In this document: positions 25,093 through 32,541 of the stretch, one piece after another | Numbering within the stretch: position 1 is the stretch's first letter | Layout of the letters: every line of letters begins with the position of its first letter | Assembly (NCBI GenBank): GCA_963759375.1 | Contig: CAVWYY010000008.1 | Span: forward strand, 1-64,000 | DNA from: DASSUW01 sp963759375 | GTDB lineage: Bacteria > Actinomycetota > Thermoleophilia > Solirubrobacterales > Solirubrobacteraceae | Length of the DNA: 64,000 nucleotides | Direction of reading: 5' to 3' | The notes under the pieces: model-generated | The model's input: only the letters and a program-made list of their open reading frames with translations | Database searches by the model: none | What the model was told of the DNA's origin: nothing | Made by a program: the position numbers and the translations under genes

Positions 25093-26516
25093 TCGGAATC
25101 GACGAGGGCACCACCGCCGTAAAGGCCGTCCTCTACGACGAAACGCTGACGCCGCTCCGCGAGGCCCGCCGCCGCAAGGTGTCGCGCCACCCCAACCCGG
25201 GCTGGGTCGAGCAGGAGGGCGAGGAGATCCTCGAGGCGGTCGTCGACGCCGTCGCCGAGCTGCTCGACGATGCGCCCGGCGAGGTCGTGGGCTGCGGGCT
25301 CGACCACCAGGGCGAGTCCGTGCTCGCATGGGACGCGGAGACCGGCAGGCCGCTCTCCCCCGTCGTGATCTGGCAGGACAAGCGGCAGACCGAGCTGCTC
25401 GCCGAGCTGGCCGGCGACGAGGACGAGATCCGCGCGCGCAGCGGCCTCCCGCTCGACCCGTACTTCTCCGCCGGCAAATACGCGTGGCTGCTGCGCAACG
25501 GGGTCGAGGTGACGCCGTCGCTGCGGCTCGGCAACGTCGACGCCTGGCTCACCGACCGGCTCGGCGCGGGCTTCGTCACCGACGCGTCGACCGCATCGCG
25601 CACGCAGCTGCACCGGCTCGGCGACCCCGGCTGGGACCCGTGGCTGTGCGAGCGCTTCGGCGTGCCGATCGATGCGCTGCCGCCGGTCGGCGACAGCATC
25701 GGCGACCTCGGCGTGCTCCGCCACGAGCGCTGGCCGGTCGACCTGCCGCTGACCGCGCGGGTCGTGGACCAGCAGGCCGCGCTGGCCGGCGCCGGCTGCG
25801 TGTCGGCCGGACTGGTCAAGGCGACGTACGGCACCGGCGTGTTCGTGCTCGCCCACGTCGGCGACGAGGTGCCCGCGTCGGTCGGCGGGCTGCTGCCGAC
25901 CACGGCCTGGCGGGCCGGCGGCACGACCGAGTACGCGCTCGACGGCGGCGTGTTCGCGGCCGGCGAGATGCTCGAGTGGCTGTGCCGTGAGCTCGGCCTG
26001 GCCGACGAGCCGGCCGCGCTCGGCGAGCTGGCCCGCGGCGCCGAGTCCTCCGACGGTGTGCGGATCCTGCCGGGGATCACCGGCGTCGGAGCGCCGTGGT
26101 GGAAGCCCGAGGCGCGGGGCACGATCGCCGGGCTTACGGCCGGCACCAAGCGCGCTCAGGTGGCCCGCGCCGCGCTCGAGGGGATCGCCTGGCGGGTCGC
26201 GGACGTCGTCTCCGCCGTGCGCGAGGCGGTTGCCGTCGAGACCCTGCGCGTCGATGGCGGTCTCACGAACGAGCCGGCGCTGCTGGCGCTGCAGGCCGAT
26301 GCGATCGGCGCCCCGGTCGAGCGCGGGCTCGCCGACGCCACCGCCGCCGGCTCAGCCGCGCTCGCCGCGGTCGGCGCCGGGCTGCTGGGCTCCGTCGCGG
26401 AGATCGCGCACCTCGTCCCGACCACCGACCGAGTCGAGCCCCGGCGCGACGCGGCCTGGCGCGAGGCCGAGCATGAGGCGTGGCGACGGTTCGTGCAGTT
26501 GGCGGTCGAGCTCTGA
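25077..26516 (+). CDS. FGGY-family carbohydrate kinase, glycerol-kinase-like
   Basis: The GTG at 25077 has GAGGGA upstream and starts directly at LLIGIDEGTTAVKAVLYD, the phosphate-binding loop. Further motifs are GWVEQEGEEI, VVIWQDKRQ, VDQQAALAGAGC with KATYGTGVFVL, and the adenosine-binding DGGLTNEPALLALQADAIG. At 479 residues it has the usual length. The order of motifs fits glycerol kinases and close relatives, which phosphorylate polyols with ATP. It is embedded between a GlpA-like dehydrogenase and a glutamine-synthetase-like ligase, an unusual setting for a glycerol kinase. Confidence 0.8.
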   Translation: MAPLLIGIDEGTTAVKAVLYDETLTPLREARRRKVSRHPNPGWVEQEGEEILEAVVDAVAELLDDAPGEVVGCGLDHQGESVLAWDAETGRPLSPVVIWQDKRQTELLAELAGDEDEIRARSGLPLDPYFSAGKYAWLLRNGVEVTPSLRLGNVDAWLTDRLGAGFVTDASTASRTQLHRLGDPGWDPWLCERFGVPIDALPPVGDSIGDLGVLRHERWPVDLPLTARVVDQQAALAGAGCVSAGLVKATYGTGVFVLAHVGDEVPASVGGLLPTTAWRAGGTTEYALDGGVFAAGEMLEWLCRELGLADEPAALGELARGAESSDGVRILPGITGVGAPWWKPEARGTIAGLTAGTKRAQVARAALEGIAWRVADVVSAVREAVAVETLRVDGGLTNEPALLALQADAIGAPVERGLADATAAGSAALAAVGAGLLGSVAEIAHLVPTTDRVEPRRDAAWREAEHEAWRRFVQLAVEL

Positions 26517-26536
26517 GGCGGATACGTTCCGCAACC

Positions 26537-27847
26537 ATGCAACTCGACGAGCTCAAGAGGCAGGTGAGCGACGGCGCGATCGACACCGTGCTGCTCGGCT
26601 TCACCGACATGCAGGGCCGACTGCAGGGCAAGCGCCTCACCGGCGAGTTCTTCCTGGACTCGGTCGTGGAGCACGGCGCGGAGGGGTGCAACTACCTGCT
26701 GGCCGTTGACGTGGACATGAACACGGTCAGCGGTTACGCGATGTCGTCGTGGGACCTGGGCTACGGCGACTTCGAGATGACGCCGGACATGGACACGCTG
26801 CGCCTCGTGCCGTGGCACGAGGGCACCGCGCTCGTGATCGCCGACCTCGCGTGGAGCGATCACAGCCCAGTGCTCGCGTCGCCGCGGCAGATCCTGCGCC
26901 GCCAGATCGACCGCCTCGCCGAGCGCGGGTTATCCGCGTTCGCGGGCACCGAGCTCGAGTTCATGGTCTTCCGCAACACCTACGAGGAGGCCTGGAACAA
27001 GGCCTACCGGGACCTCGAGCCGGCCAACTACTACAACGTCGACTACTCGATGATCGGGACCGCCCGCGTCGAGCCGCTCGTCCGGCGGATCCGCAACGCG
27101 ATGGCCGCGGCCGGCATGAAGGTCGAGAACGCCAAAGGCGAGTGCAACTTCGGCCAGCACGAGATCAACTTCCTGTACGGGCCGGTGCTCGAGACCGCGG
27201 ACAACCACTCGATCTACAAGACCGGCGCCAAGGAGATCGCCCACCAGGAGGGCTGCGCGATCACCTACATGGCGAAGTTCGACGAGCGCGAGGGCAACTC
27301 GTGCCACATCCACCTCTCGGTCCGCGACGGCGACGGCAACTCGGCCTGGGACGACTCCTTCCTGGCCGGCCAGCTCGCCTGCCTGCGCGAGCTGACGCTG
27401 TTCTACGCGCCGAACGTCAACTCGTACAAGCGCTACGTCGAGGGCTCGTTCGCGCCGACCGCGGTCGCCTGGGGCGACGACAACCGCACCTGCGCGCTGC
27501 GCGTGGTCGGCCACGGCCCGTCCAAGCGGCTCGAGCTGCGGTTCCCCGGCGCCGACGTCAACCCGTACCTGGCGCTCAGCGCGATCATCGCGGCCGGGCT
27601 GCACGGCATGGACCAGGGGCTGGAGCTGGAGCCCGCGTTCGAGGGCAACGCCTACGAGTCCGACAAGCCGCGGGTCCCGGACACGCTGCAGGTCGCGCGC
27701 GATCTGTGGGGCGGCAGCCAGGTGGCACGCGACGCGTTCGGCCAGGAGGTCGTAGACCACTACCTCAACTACGCCGAAGTCGAGCTCGCCGCGTTCAACC
27801 GAGCGGTCACCGACTGGGAGCGTTTCCGAGGATTCGAGCGGTTGTAG
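26537..27847 (+). CDS. Glutamine-synthetase-family gamma-glutamyl-amine ligase (GlnA4/PuuA-like)
   Basis: The ATG at 26537 gives 436 residues. The N-terminal beta-grasp carries FTDMQGRLQGKRLTG. The catalytic domain has the metal site GTELEFMVF, the glutamate-binding EINF and the ATP/metal helix GNSCHIHLSVRD, then EGSFAPTAVAWGDDNRT and KRLELRFPGADVNPYL. The adenylylation tyrosine region of GlnA is missing. This branch uses ATP to join glutamate to an amine such as putrescine or ethanolamine rather than ammonia. The gene set around it (PuuD-like hydrolase, aldehyde dehydrogenase, SDR) matches the neighbourhood of mycobacterial glnA4. Substrate unknown. Confidence 0.85.
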   Translation: MQLDELKRQVSDGAIDTVLLGFTDMQGRLQGKRLTGEFFLDSVVEHGAEGCNYLLAVDVDMNTVSGYAMSSWDLGYGDFEMTPDMDTLRLVPWHEGTALVIADLAWSDHSPVLASPRQILRRQIDRLAERGLSAFAGTELEFMVFRNTYEEAWNKAYRDLEPANYYNVDYSMIGTARVEPLVRRIRNAMAAAGMKVENAKGECNFGQHEINFLYGPVLETADNHSIYKTGAKEIAHQEGCAITYMAKFDEREGNSCHIHLSVRDGDGNSAWDDSFLAGQLACLRELTLFYAPNVNSYKRYVEGSFAPTAVAWGDDNRTCALRVVGHGPSKRLELRFPGADVNPYLALSAIIAAGLHGMDQGLELEPAFEGNAYESDKPRVPDTLQVARDLWGGSQVARDAFGQEVVDHYLNYAEVELAAFNRAVTDWERFRGFERL

Positions 27848-27858
27848 CGCTGCACGGC

Positions 27859-27888
27859 TTGACTTCCATCCGGAGGGGTCCGTACAGT
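27859..27888 (+). promoter_or_regulatory. Sigma-70-type promoter for the APC permease operon
   Basis: TTGACT (27859-27864) and TACAGT (27883-27888) are separated by 18 bp, close to the vegetative consensus. It lies in the 84-bp gap after the ligase gene and 44 bp before the permease start. It would give the permease/dehydrogenase/SDR half of the cluster its own transcript. Confidence 0.6.
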
Positions 27889-27931
27889 CGAAATTGGCAG
27901 GAGGAGCAGACCTTTCACTGAGGGGTGAGGG

Positions 27932-29533
27932 ATGTCGAATCCGACGGCGGACCGCGACGAGCAGAAGCTCGCTGAGCTCGGGTACAAGCAGGAGTTGAGT
28001 CGCGCCTGGAGCGGCTTCTCAAACTTCGCGATCTCGTTCACGATCATTTCGGTGCTGGCCGGGTGCTTCACGACCTACGGCCAAGCATGGAACAACGGCG
28101 GCCCGATCGCCATCACCTGGGCGTGGCCGATCATCTGCGGGCTCGTCCTCGTTGTGGCGCTCTGCATGTCAGAGCTCGCGTCCGCGTTTCCGACCGCGGG
28201 CGGCCCCTACTGGTGGGCTGCCAAGCTCGGCGGCCCGGGCTGGTCCTGGTTCACCGGCTGGTTCAACGTCATCGGACTGGTCGGCGTCGTCGCGTCCGTG
28301 GACTACGCCGCAGCAACCTTCGCCGCCGCGCTGTTCACCCTCTGGGGGCTCGACCTCGGGGTCATCAACTTCGCCGACGGGGCGTCGCTGAGCGAGATCT
28401 TCGCCGTCTTCGTCGTGCTGCTGGCGTTCCACTCCGCGGTGAACATCTACTCGTCGCACTTCGTCGCGCTGCTCAACAACATCTCCGTGTTCTGGCACGT
28501 GATCGGCGTCGCGGTGATCATCGCAATCCTCGTCATCGTGCCGGACCGTCATCAGAGCGTCGACTTCGTCGTCACCGAGACGATCAACAACTCAGGATTC
28601 GGCGAAACCATGTTCTGGTGGTACGTGCTCCCGGTCGGGTTCCTGCTGACGATGTACACGCAGACCGGCTACGACGCCTCCGCCCATGTGGCCGAGGAGA
28701 CGCGCGAGGCCGAGATCGCCGTCGCACGCGGCCTCTGGCAGTCGGTGTTCTATGCCGCGCTGTTCGGCTGGTTCGTGCTTCTCGCCATCACGTTCGCGGC
28801 AAGCGACACCGCCGCGATCAACGACGCGGGCGGCACGTCGCTCTCCGTCTTTACGTCGTCGATGAGCGAGGGCTGGGCGGAGACTGTGATCCTGATCTCC
28901 ACGATCGGGCAGATTTTCTGCGGTATGGCCGGCCTCACGAGCGCTTCACGCACATTCTTCGCGTTCTCGCGTGACCGCGCCGTCCCGGGCTGGAAGTTCT
29001 GGAGCCAGGTCGACAGCCGCCACGTCCCCGCGCGCGCGGTGCTCGGCATGGCCGGGCTGTGCCTGCTGGTCACGATCCCGGCGCTCTGGGGAACCGCGGC
29101 AGGCTTCCCGTGGGCGTTCTTCGCCGTCGTCTCGATCACGGTCATCGGGCTCTACATCGCCTATGTCATCCCCGTCTACCTGCGCCTGAAGGCGGGCGAC
29201 TCGTTCGTGCCCGGCGCTTGGAACCTCGGCGCCAAGTACAAGTGGATGTGTCGCGTCGCCGTCGGCTGGACCGCGATCGCAGTCGTCATCTTCTGCCTCC
29301 CGTTCGTGCCGGCCGGCGTGCCGTGGCGCGACGAGTTCGACTGGACGGCGGTCAACTACGCACCAATCACTGTCGCGGTCGTCATGCTCGCGGTCTGGAT
29401 CTGGTGGGAGGCGAGCGCCAAGCGGCACTACACCGGACCGGTGCGGACTGTCCGCTTCGATGACGCGATGGGCATCATCGACGAGGAGCCGGCCGAGCCC
29501 ACGGAGCCGCCCACGACGGCTCCGGCGGGCTAG
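27932..29533 (+). CDS. APC-superfamily amino acid/amine permease
   Basis: The 533-residue protein has 12 hydrophobic helices. The N-terminal signature LSRAWSGFSNFAISFTIISVLAGCFTTYG and ELASAFPTAGGPYWWAAKLGG are typical of the amino acid/choline transporter (ACT) branch, which includes GABA and choline permeases. A strong ribosome-binding region (GAGGGGTGAGGG) precedes the ATG. It is likely the uptake system for the amine handled by the cluster. The last 30 residues are acidic and proline rich, and cytoplasmic. It is followed 29 bp later by the aldehyde dehydrogenase. Confidence 0.85.
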   Translation: MSNPTADRDEQKLAELGYKQELSRAWSGFSNFAISFTIISVLAGCFTTYGQAWNNGGPIAITWAWPIICGLVLVVALCMSELASAFPTAGGPYWWAAKLGGPGWSWFTGWFNVIGLVGVVASVDYAAATFAAALFTLWGLDLGVINFADGASLSEIFAVFVVLLAFHSAVNIYSSHFVALLNNISVFWHVIGVAVIIAILVIVPDRHQSVDFVVTETINNSGFGETMFWWYVLPVGFLLTMYTQTGYDASAHVAEETREAEIAVARGLWQSVFYAALFGWFVLLAITFAASDTAAINDAGGTSLSVFTSSMSEGWAETVILISTIGQIFCGMAGLTSASRTFFAFSRDRAVPGWKFWSQVDSRHVPARAVLGMAGLCLLVTIPALWGTAAGFPWAFFAVVSITVIGLYIAYVIPVYLRLKAGDSFVPGAWNLGAKYKWMCRVAVGWTAIAVVIFCLPFVPAGVPWRDEFDWTAVNYAPITVAVVMLAVWIWWEASAKRHYTGPVRTVRFDDAMGIIDEEPAEPTEPPTTAPAG

Positions 29534-29562
29534 GGCCCTTCCAAGAACACCGGACGAAACCC

Positions 29563-30921
29563 TTGACACTCACCGTCCTCGAGCCGGCGACCGAGCAGGT
29601 CCTGGCAGAGCTGCCGCGCGCCGGCCCCGAGGAGGCCGACGCGGCGGTGGCCCGCGCCAAGGCCGCCTACCCGGCCTGGCGGGCGGTCGCCCCGGCGGAC
29701 CGCGCGCGGCTGCTGCACGGCCTGGCTGACGCGCTGACCGCCAGGCAGGAGGAGCTGGCGGTGATCGAGGCGCGCAACGCCGGCAAGCCGATCGGCGACG
29801 CCCGGGGCGAGATGGGCATGGTCGCCGACACGTTCCGCTACTACGCGGCGGCGCCCGAGCGCGCGCTCGGGGACACGATCCCGGTGGCGGGCGGCGTGGC
29901 GATGACGTTCCGTGAGCCGCTCGGTGTGGTGGCGCTGATCACGCCGTGGAACTTCCCGCTGGCGATCGCGTCGTGGAAGCTCGCGCCAGCACTGGCTGCC
30001 GGCAACACGGTAGTGCTCAAGCCCGCCGAGCTGACGCCGCTGACCGCGCTCGAGTTCGAGCGGATCGCGCTCGAAGCCGGCATCCCCGAGGGCGTGGTCA
30101 ACGTGCTCGTCGGCCCTGGCTCGACGGCGGGCGCGCGGCTCGTCGAGCACCCCGATGTGGCGAAGGTCGCGTTCACGGGCTCGACGGAGGTCGGCCGCCG
30201 GATCGCCGCCGGCGCGGCCGAGACGATCAAGCGCGTGACGCTCGAGCTGGGCGGCAAGTCGGCCAACGTGGTGTTCGCGGACGCCGACCTGCAGGCCGCC
30301 GCCGCCGCAGCGCCCGGCGCGGTATTCAGCAACGCCGGCCAGGACTGCTGCGCCCGCTCGCGCATCCTCGTCGAGCGCTCGGCGCTCGACGCGTTCATGG
30401 ACGCGCTGGAGGAGCACGTCGAAGCGATCCGGGTCGGCGACCCGCTCGACGAGGCGACCGAGATGGGGCCGCTGATCTCAGCCGGCCAGCGCGAGGCCGT
30501 CGCGTCTTTCGTGCCGGACGGCGCGCCCGTCGCCATCCGGGGGAGTGCGCCCGACGGGCCCGGTTTCTGGTTCCCGCCCACGATCCTGTGTCCCGTGGAC
30601 CGCGACGACCGCGCGGTGCGCGAGGAGATCTTCGGCCCGGTCGCGGTGGTCGTGCCGTTCCGCGACGAGGCCGAGGCGGTGGAGCTGGCCAACGACACGA
30701 TCTACGGCCTCTCGGGCTCGATCTGGACGCGCGACGGCGGCAAGGCGCTGCGCGTGGCGCGCGCGATCGAGACCGGCGTGCTGTCCATCAACTCCAACAC
30801 GTCCGTGCGGGTGTCGACCCCGTTCGGGGGGTTCAAGCAGTCGGGCTACGGCCGCGAGCTGGGGCCGCACGCGCTCGACCACTACACCGAGGTCAAATCC
30901 GTGTACTACGCGACGTCATGA
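29563..30921 (+). CDS. NAD(P)-dependent aldehyde dehydrogenase (AldC/PuuC/BetB-like)
   Basis: The TTG start gives 452 residues. Family elements are complete: the substrate gate WNFPLAIASWKLAPALAAGN, the cofactor loop FTGSTEVGRRI, the general base in TLELGGKSANVVF, the catalytic cysteine in NAGQDCCARSR, and EEIFGPVAVV. It should oxidise the aldehyde produced by the amine oxidase step to the acid. The best-known relatives in this neighbourhood act on gamma-aminobutyraldehyde or betaine aldehyde type substrates. It overlaps the SDR start by ATGA, so the two enzymes are made together. Confidence 0.85.
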   Translation: MTLTVLEPATEQVLAELPRAGPEEADAAVARAKAAYPAWRAVAPADRARLLHGLADALTARQEELAVIEARNAGKPIGDARGEMGMVADTFRYYAAAPERALGDTIPVAGGVAMTFREPLGVVALITPWNFPLAIASWKLAPALAAGNTVVLKPAELTPLTALEFERIALEAGIPEGVVNVLVGPGSTAGARLVEHPDVAKVAFTGSTEVGRRIAAGAAETIKRVTLELGGKSANVVFADADLQAAAAAAPGAVFSNAGQDCCARSRILVERSALDAFMDALEEHVEAIRVGDPLDEATEMGPLISAGQREAVASFVPDGAPVAIRGSAPDGPGFWFPPTILCPVDRDDRAVREEIFGPVAVVVPFRDEAEAVELANDTIYGLSGSIWTRDGGKALRVARAIETGVLSINSNTSVRVSTPFGGFKQSGYGRELGPHALDHYTEVKSVYYATS

Positions 30922-31664
30922 GCCGGCTCGCGGGCAAGGTCTGCGTCATCACCGGCGCCGCCAGCGGCATCGGCGCCGAGACCGCGGCGCTGTTCCGCTC
31001 GGAGGGCGCGAAGGTCGTCGGCGTCGACCTGCGCGACGACTCGCCCGGCGTCGACCTCGCGCTCGCCTGCGACGTCGCCGACGAGGACGCGGTGCGCGAA
31101 ATGTACGCGCGCGCACACGAGGCCTTCGGGAAGCTCGACGTGCTGTTCAACAACGCCGGCATCTCGCCGACCGACGACGCGTCGGTGCTCGACACCTCGC
31201 TCGAGGCCTGGCAGCGGGTGCAGGACGTCAACACGAAGTCGGTCTACCTGTGCTGCAAGCACGGCATCCCCTACCTGCTCCAGAACGGCGGCGGCTCGGT
31301 GATCAACACCGCGTCGTTCGTCGCGGTGATGGGCGCGGCGACGTCGCAGATCTCCTACACGGCGTCCAAGGGCGCGGTGCTGGCGCTGTCGCGCGAGCTC
31401 GGCGTCCAGTTCGCCCGGCAGGGCGTGCGCGTGAACGCGCTCTGCCCAGGCCCGGTCAACACGCCGCTGCTGCAGGAGCTGTACGCCAACGATCCCGAGC
31501 AGGCGGCGCGCCGGCTCGTGCACCTGCCGATGGGCCGCTTCGCCGAGGCGCGGGAGATCGCCAACGCCGTGCTGTTCCTCGCCTCCGACGACTCGACCTA
31601 CGTGACCGCCTCGACCTTCCTGGTCGACGGCGGGCTGTCAGGCGCCTACGTCACGCCGCAGTAG
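30918..31664 (+). CDS. Short-chain dehydrogenase/reductase (SDR)
   Basis: The 248-residue classical SDR has the cofactor motif GAASGIGAETAALF, DVADEDAV, NNAG at about residue 78, the catalytic Ser, and YTASK. The acidic residue after the second strand (VGVDLRDD) favours NAD(H). The C-terminal GGLSGAYVTPQ is typical of FabG-like oxidoreductases. In mycobacteria a similar SDR completes the glnA4-aldC block. It may oxidise a hydroxyl group of the amine-derived product. The 3' end overlaps the opposing cyclotransferase-like gene by 27 bp. Confidence 0.85.
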   Translation: MSRLAGKVCVITGAASGIGAETAALFRSEGAKVVGVDLRDDSPGVDLALACDVADEDAVREMYARAHEAFGKLDVLFNNAGISPTDDASVLDTSLEAWQRVQDVNTKSVYLCCKHGIPYLLQNGGGSVINTASFVAVMGAATSQISYTASKGAVLALSRELGVQFARQGVRVNALCPGPVNTPLLQELYANDPEQAARRLVHLPMGRFAEAREIANAVLFLASDDSTYVTASTFLVDGGLSGAYVTPQ

Positions 31665-32111
31665 CGGCTGCACCGGCAGGTCCGGCGGCTCGGCGTGCCG
31701 CACCTGCTCGAGGTACTGCTGCGCCACGACCGCGGTGCCGTCCGCGCGCCCGGCCGCACAGCGCGCGCGGCCGGCCTCGCTGCCGACATACGCCCACACC
31801 CGCCCGTCGACGTCGACCAGGTCGCTCACGTCGCGCCGGTCGTAGTTGCGCTCCCGGCGGTCGAGCGCGGCCAGAATCCCGTCGTCGACCGCGAACACGG
31901 CGCCGGCCACGGACGCGCCCGGCTGCGGGCGGATGGCCAGGAACGCCACGTAGACGGCTGGCCGCCCGCCCGCCCCGTCCAGGTAGTACTTGTAGCCCGG
32001 AATCGTCTTGCGGTTGTCCATCGCGACGTCCCAGCCGCGCGCGTGGTCGCGCAGGACACAGGGCTCGGCGACCTCGATGCCGAGCAGCGAGCCGTACACG
32101 AACACGTACAC
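31638..32111 (-). CDS. Gamma-glutamylcyclotransferase-like (AIG2/GGCT fold) protein
   Basis: The GTG start leads into MYVFVYGSLLG, the YGSL substrate-binding loop of the AIG2-like/GGCT family. Later elements are AVYVAFLAIRP, AVFAVDDGILAALDRRERNY, where the Glu of DxRE is the catalytic acid position, and VWAYVGS. At 157 residues it is typical. The family turns gamma-glutamyl-amines into 5-oxoproline and free amine, which is striking beside a gamma-glutamylation cluster, although members with other activities exist. It is convergent with the SDR. Confidence 0.7.
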   Translation of the reverse strand: MYVFVYGSLLGIEVAEPCVLRDHARGWDVAMDNRKTIPGYKYYLDGAGGRPAVYVAFLAIRPQPGASVAGAVFAVDDGILAALDRRERNYDRRDVSDLVDVDGRVWAYVGSEAGRARCAAGRADGTAVVAQQYLEQVRHAEPPDLPVQPLLRRDVGA

Positions 32112-32151
32112 GGCGCCATCTCAGCACAGCGGTGGCGCCACCACGGTGCAG

Positions 32152-32541
32152 GTGGTGCACGCCCCCTGGCAGTCGGGTGACCGGCTCGGGGACGATGGCG
32201 CAATCGTGGAAATTGCGGACGCACGCGACATCGCCGAACGTCGCCTCGACGGGGCCAGGGCACCAGACGGCATGCCGCTCCTGTGGCACGCCGCTCGCGT
32301 CGCCGCTGCCGCGCCGCGAGAGGCGCGCGCCGTCGCATGGCTCCTGCCGGTCATCGAGAACGGCGCGGCCAGCGAGCACGAGCTCCTGGTCGCCGGCCTC
32401 ACCGCCGACGAGCTGCGCGCGCTCCGTCTGCTCGCGCGCCCGTTCCACGTGGAGCTGATCGCCCGGGCGTCGGGGCTCTCCGGATCGCTCGCCCGCGCCG
32501 TGCTGACGGCCGGCGAACGGCACCGGGTCGCGCTCAACTGA
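32152..32541 (+). CDS. Degenerate HD-domain protein (RelA/SpoT-hydrolase-like fold without HD)
   Basis: About 129 residues, start uncertain (GTG at 32152 or 32155). The helical pattern DARDIAERRLDG, LLWHAARVAAA, AVAWLLPVIENG and then LLVAGLTADELRALRLL follows the small HD phosphohydrolases related to the RelA/SpoT hydrolase. But the diagnostic HD is LP here (WLLPVIENG where active members have LLHDVVEDT-like), and the later metal-binding Asp is missing too (LTAGERHR). The first histidine (LWHAARV) is kept. It therefore probably cannot hydrolyse and may bind a nucleotide only. The family match is from pattern memory, so function is tentative. The 3' end overlaps the histidine kinase gene by 8 bp. 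Confidence 0.5.
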   Translation: MVHAPWQSGDRLGDDGAIVEIADARDIAERRLDGARAPDGMPLLWHAARVAAAAPREARAVAWLLPVIENGAASEHELLVAGLTADELRALRLLARPFHVELIARASGLSGSLARAVLTAGERHRVALN

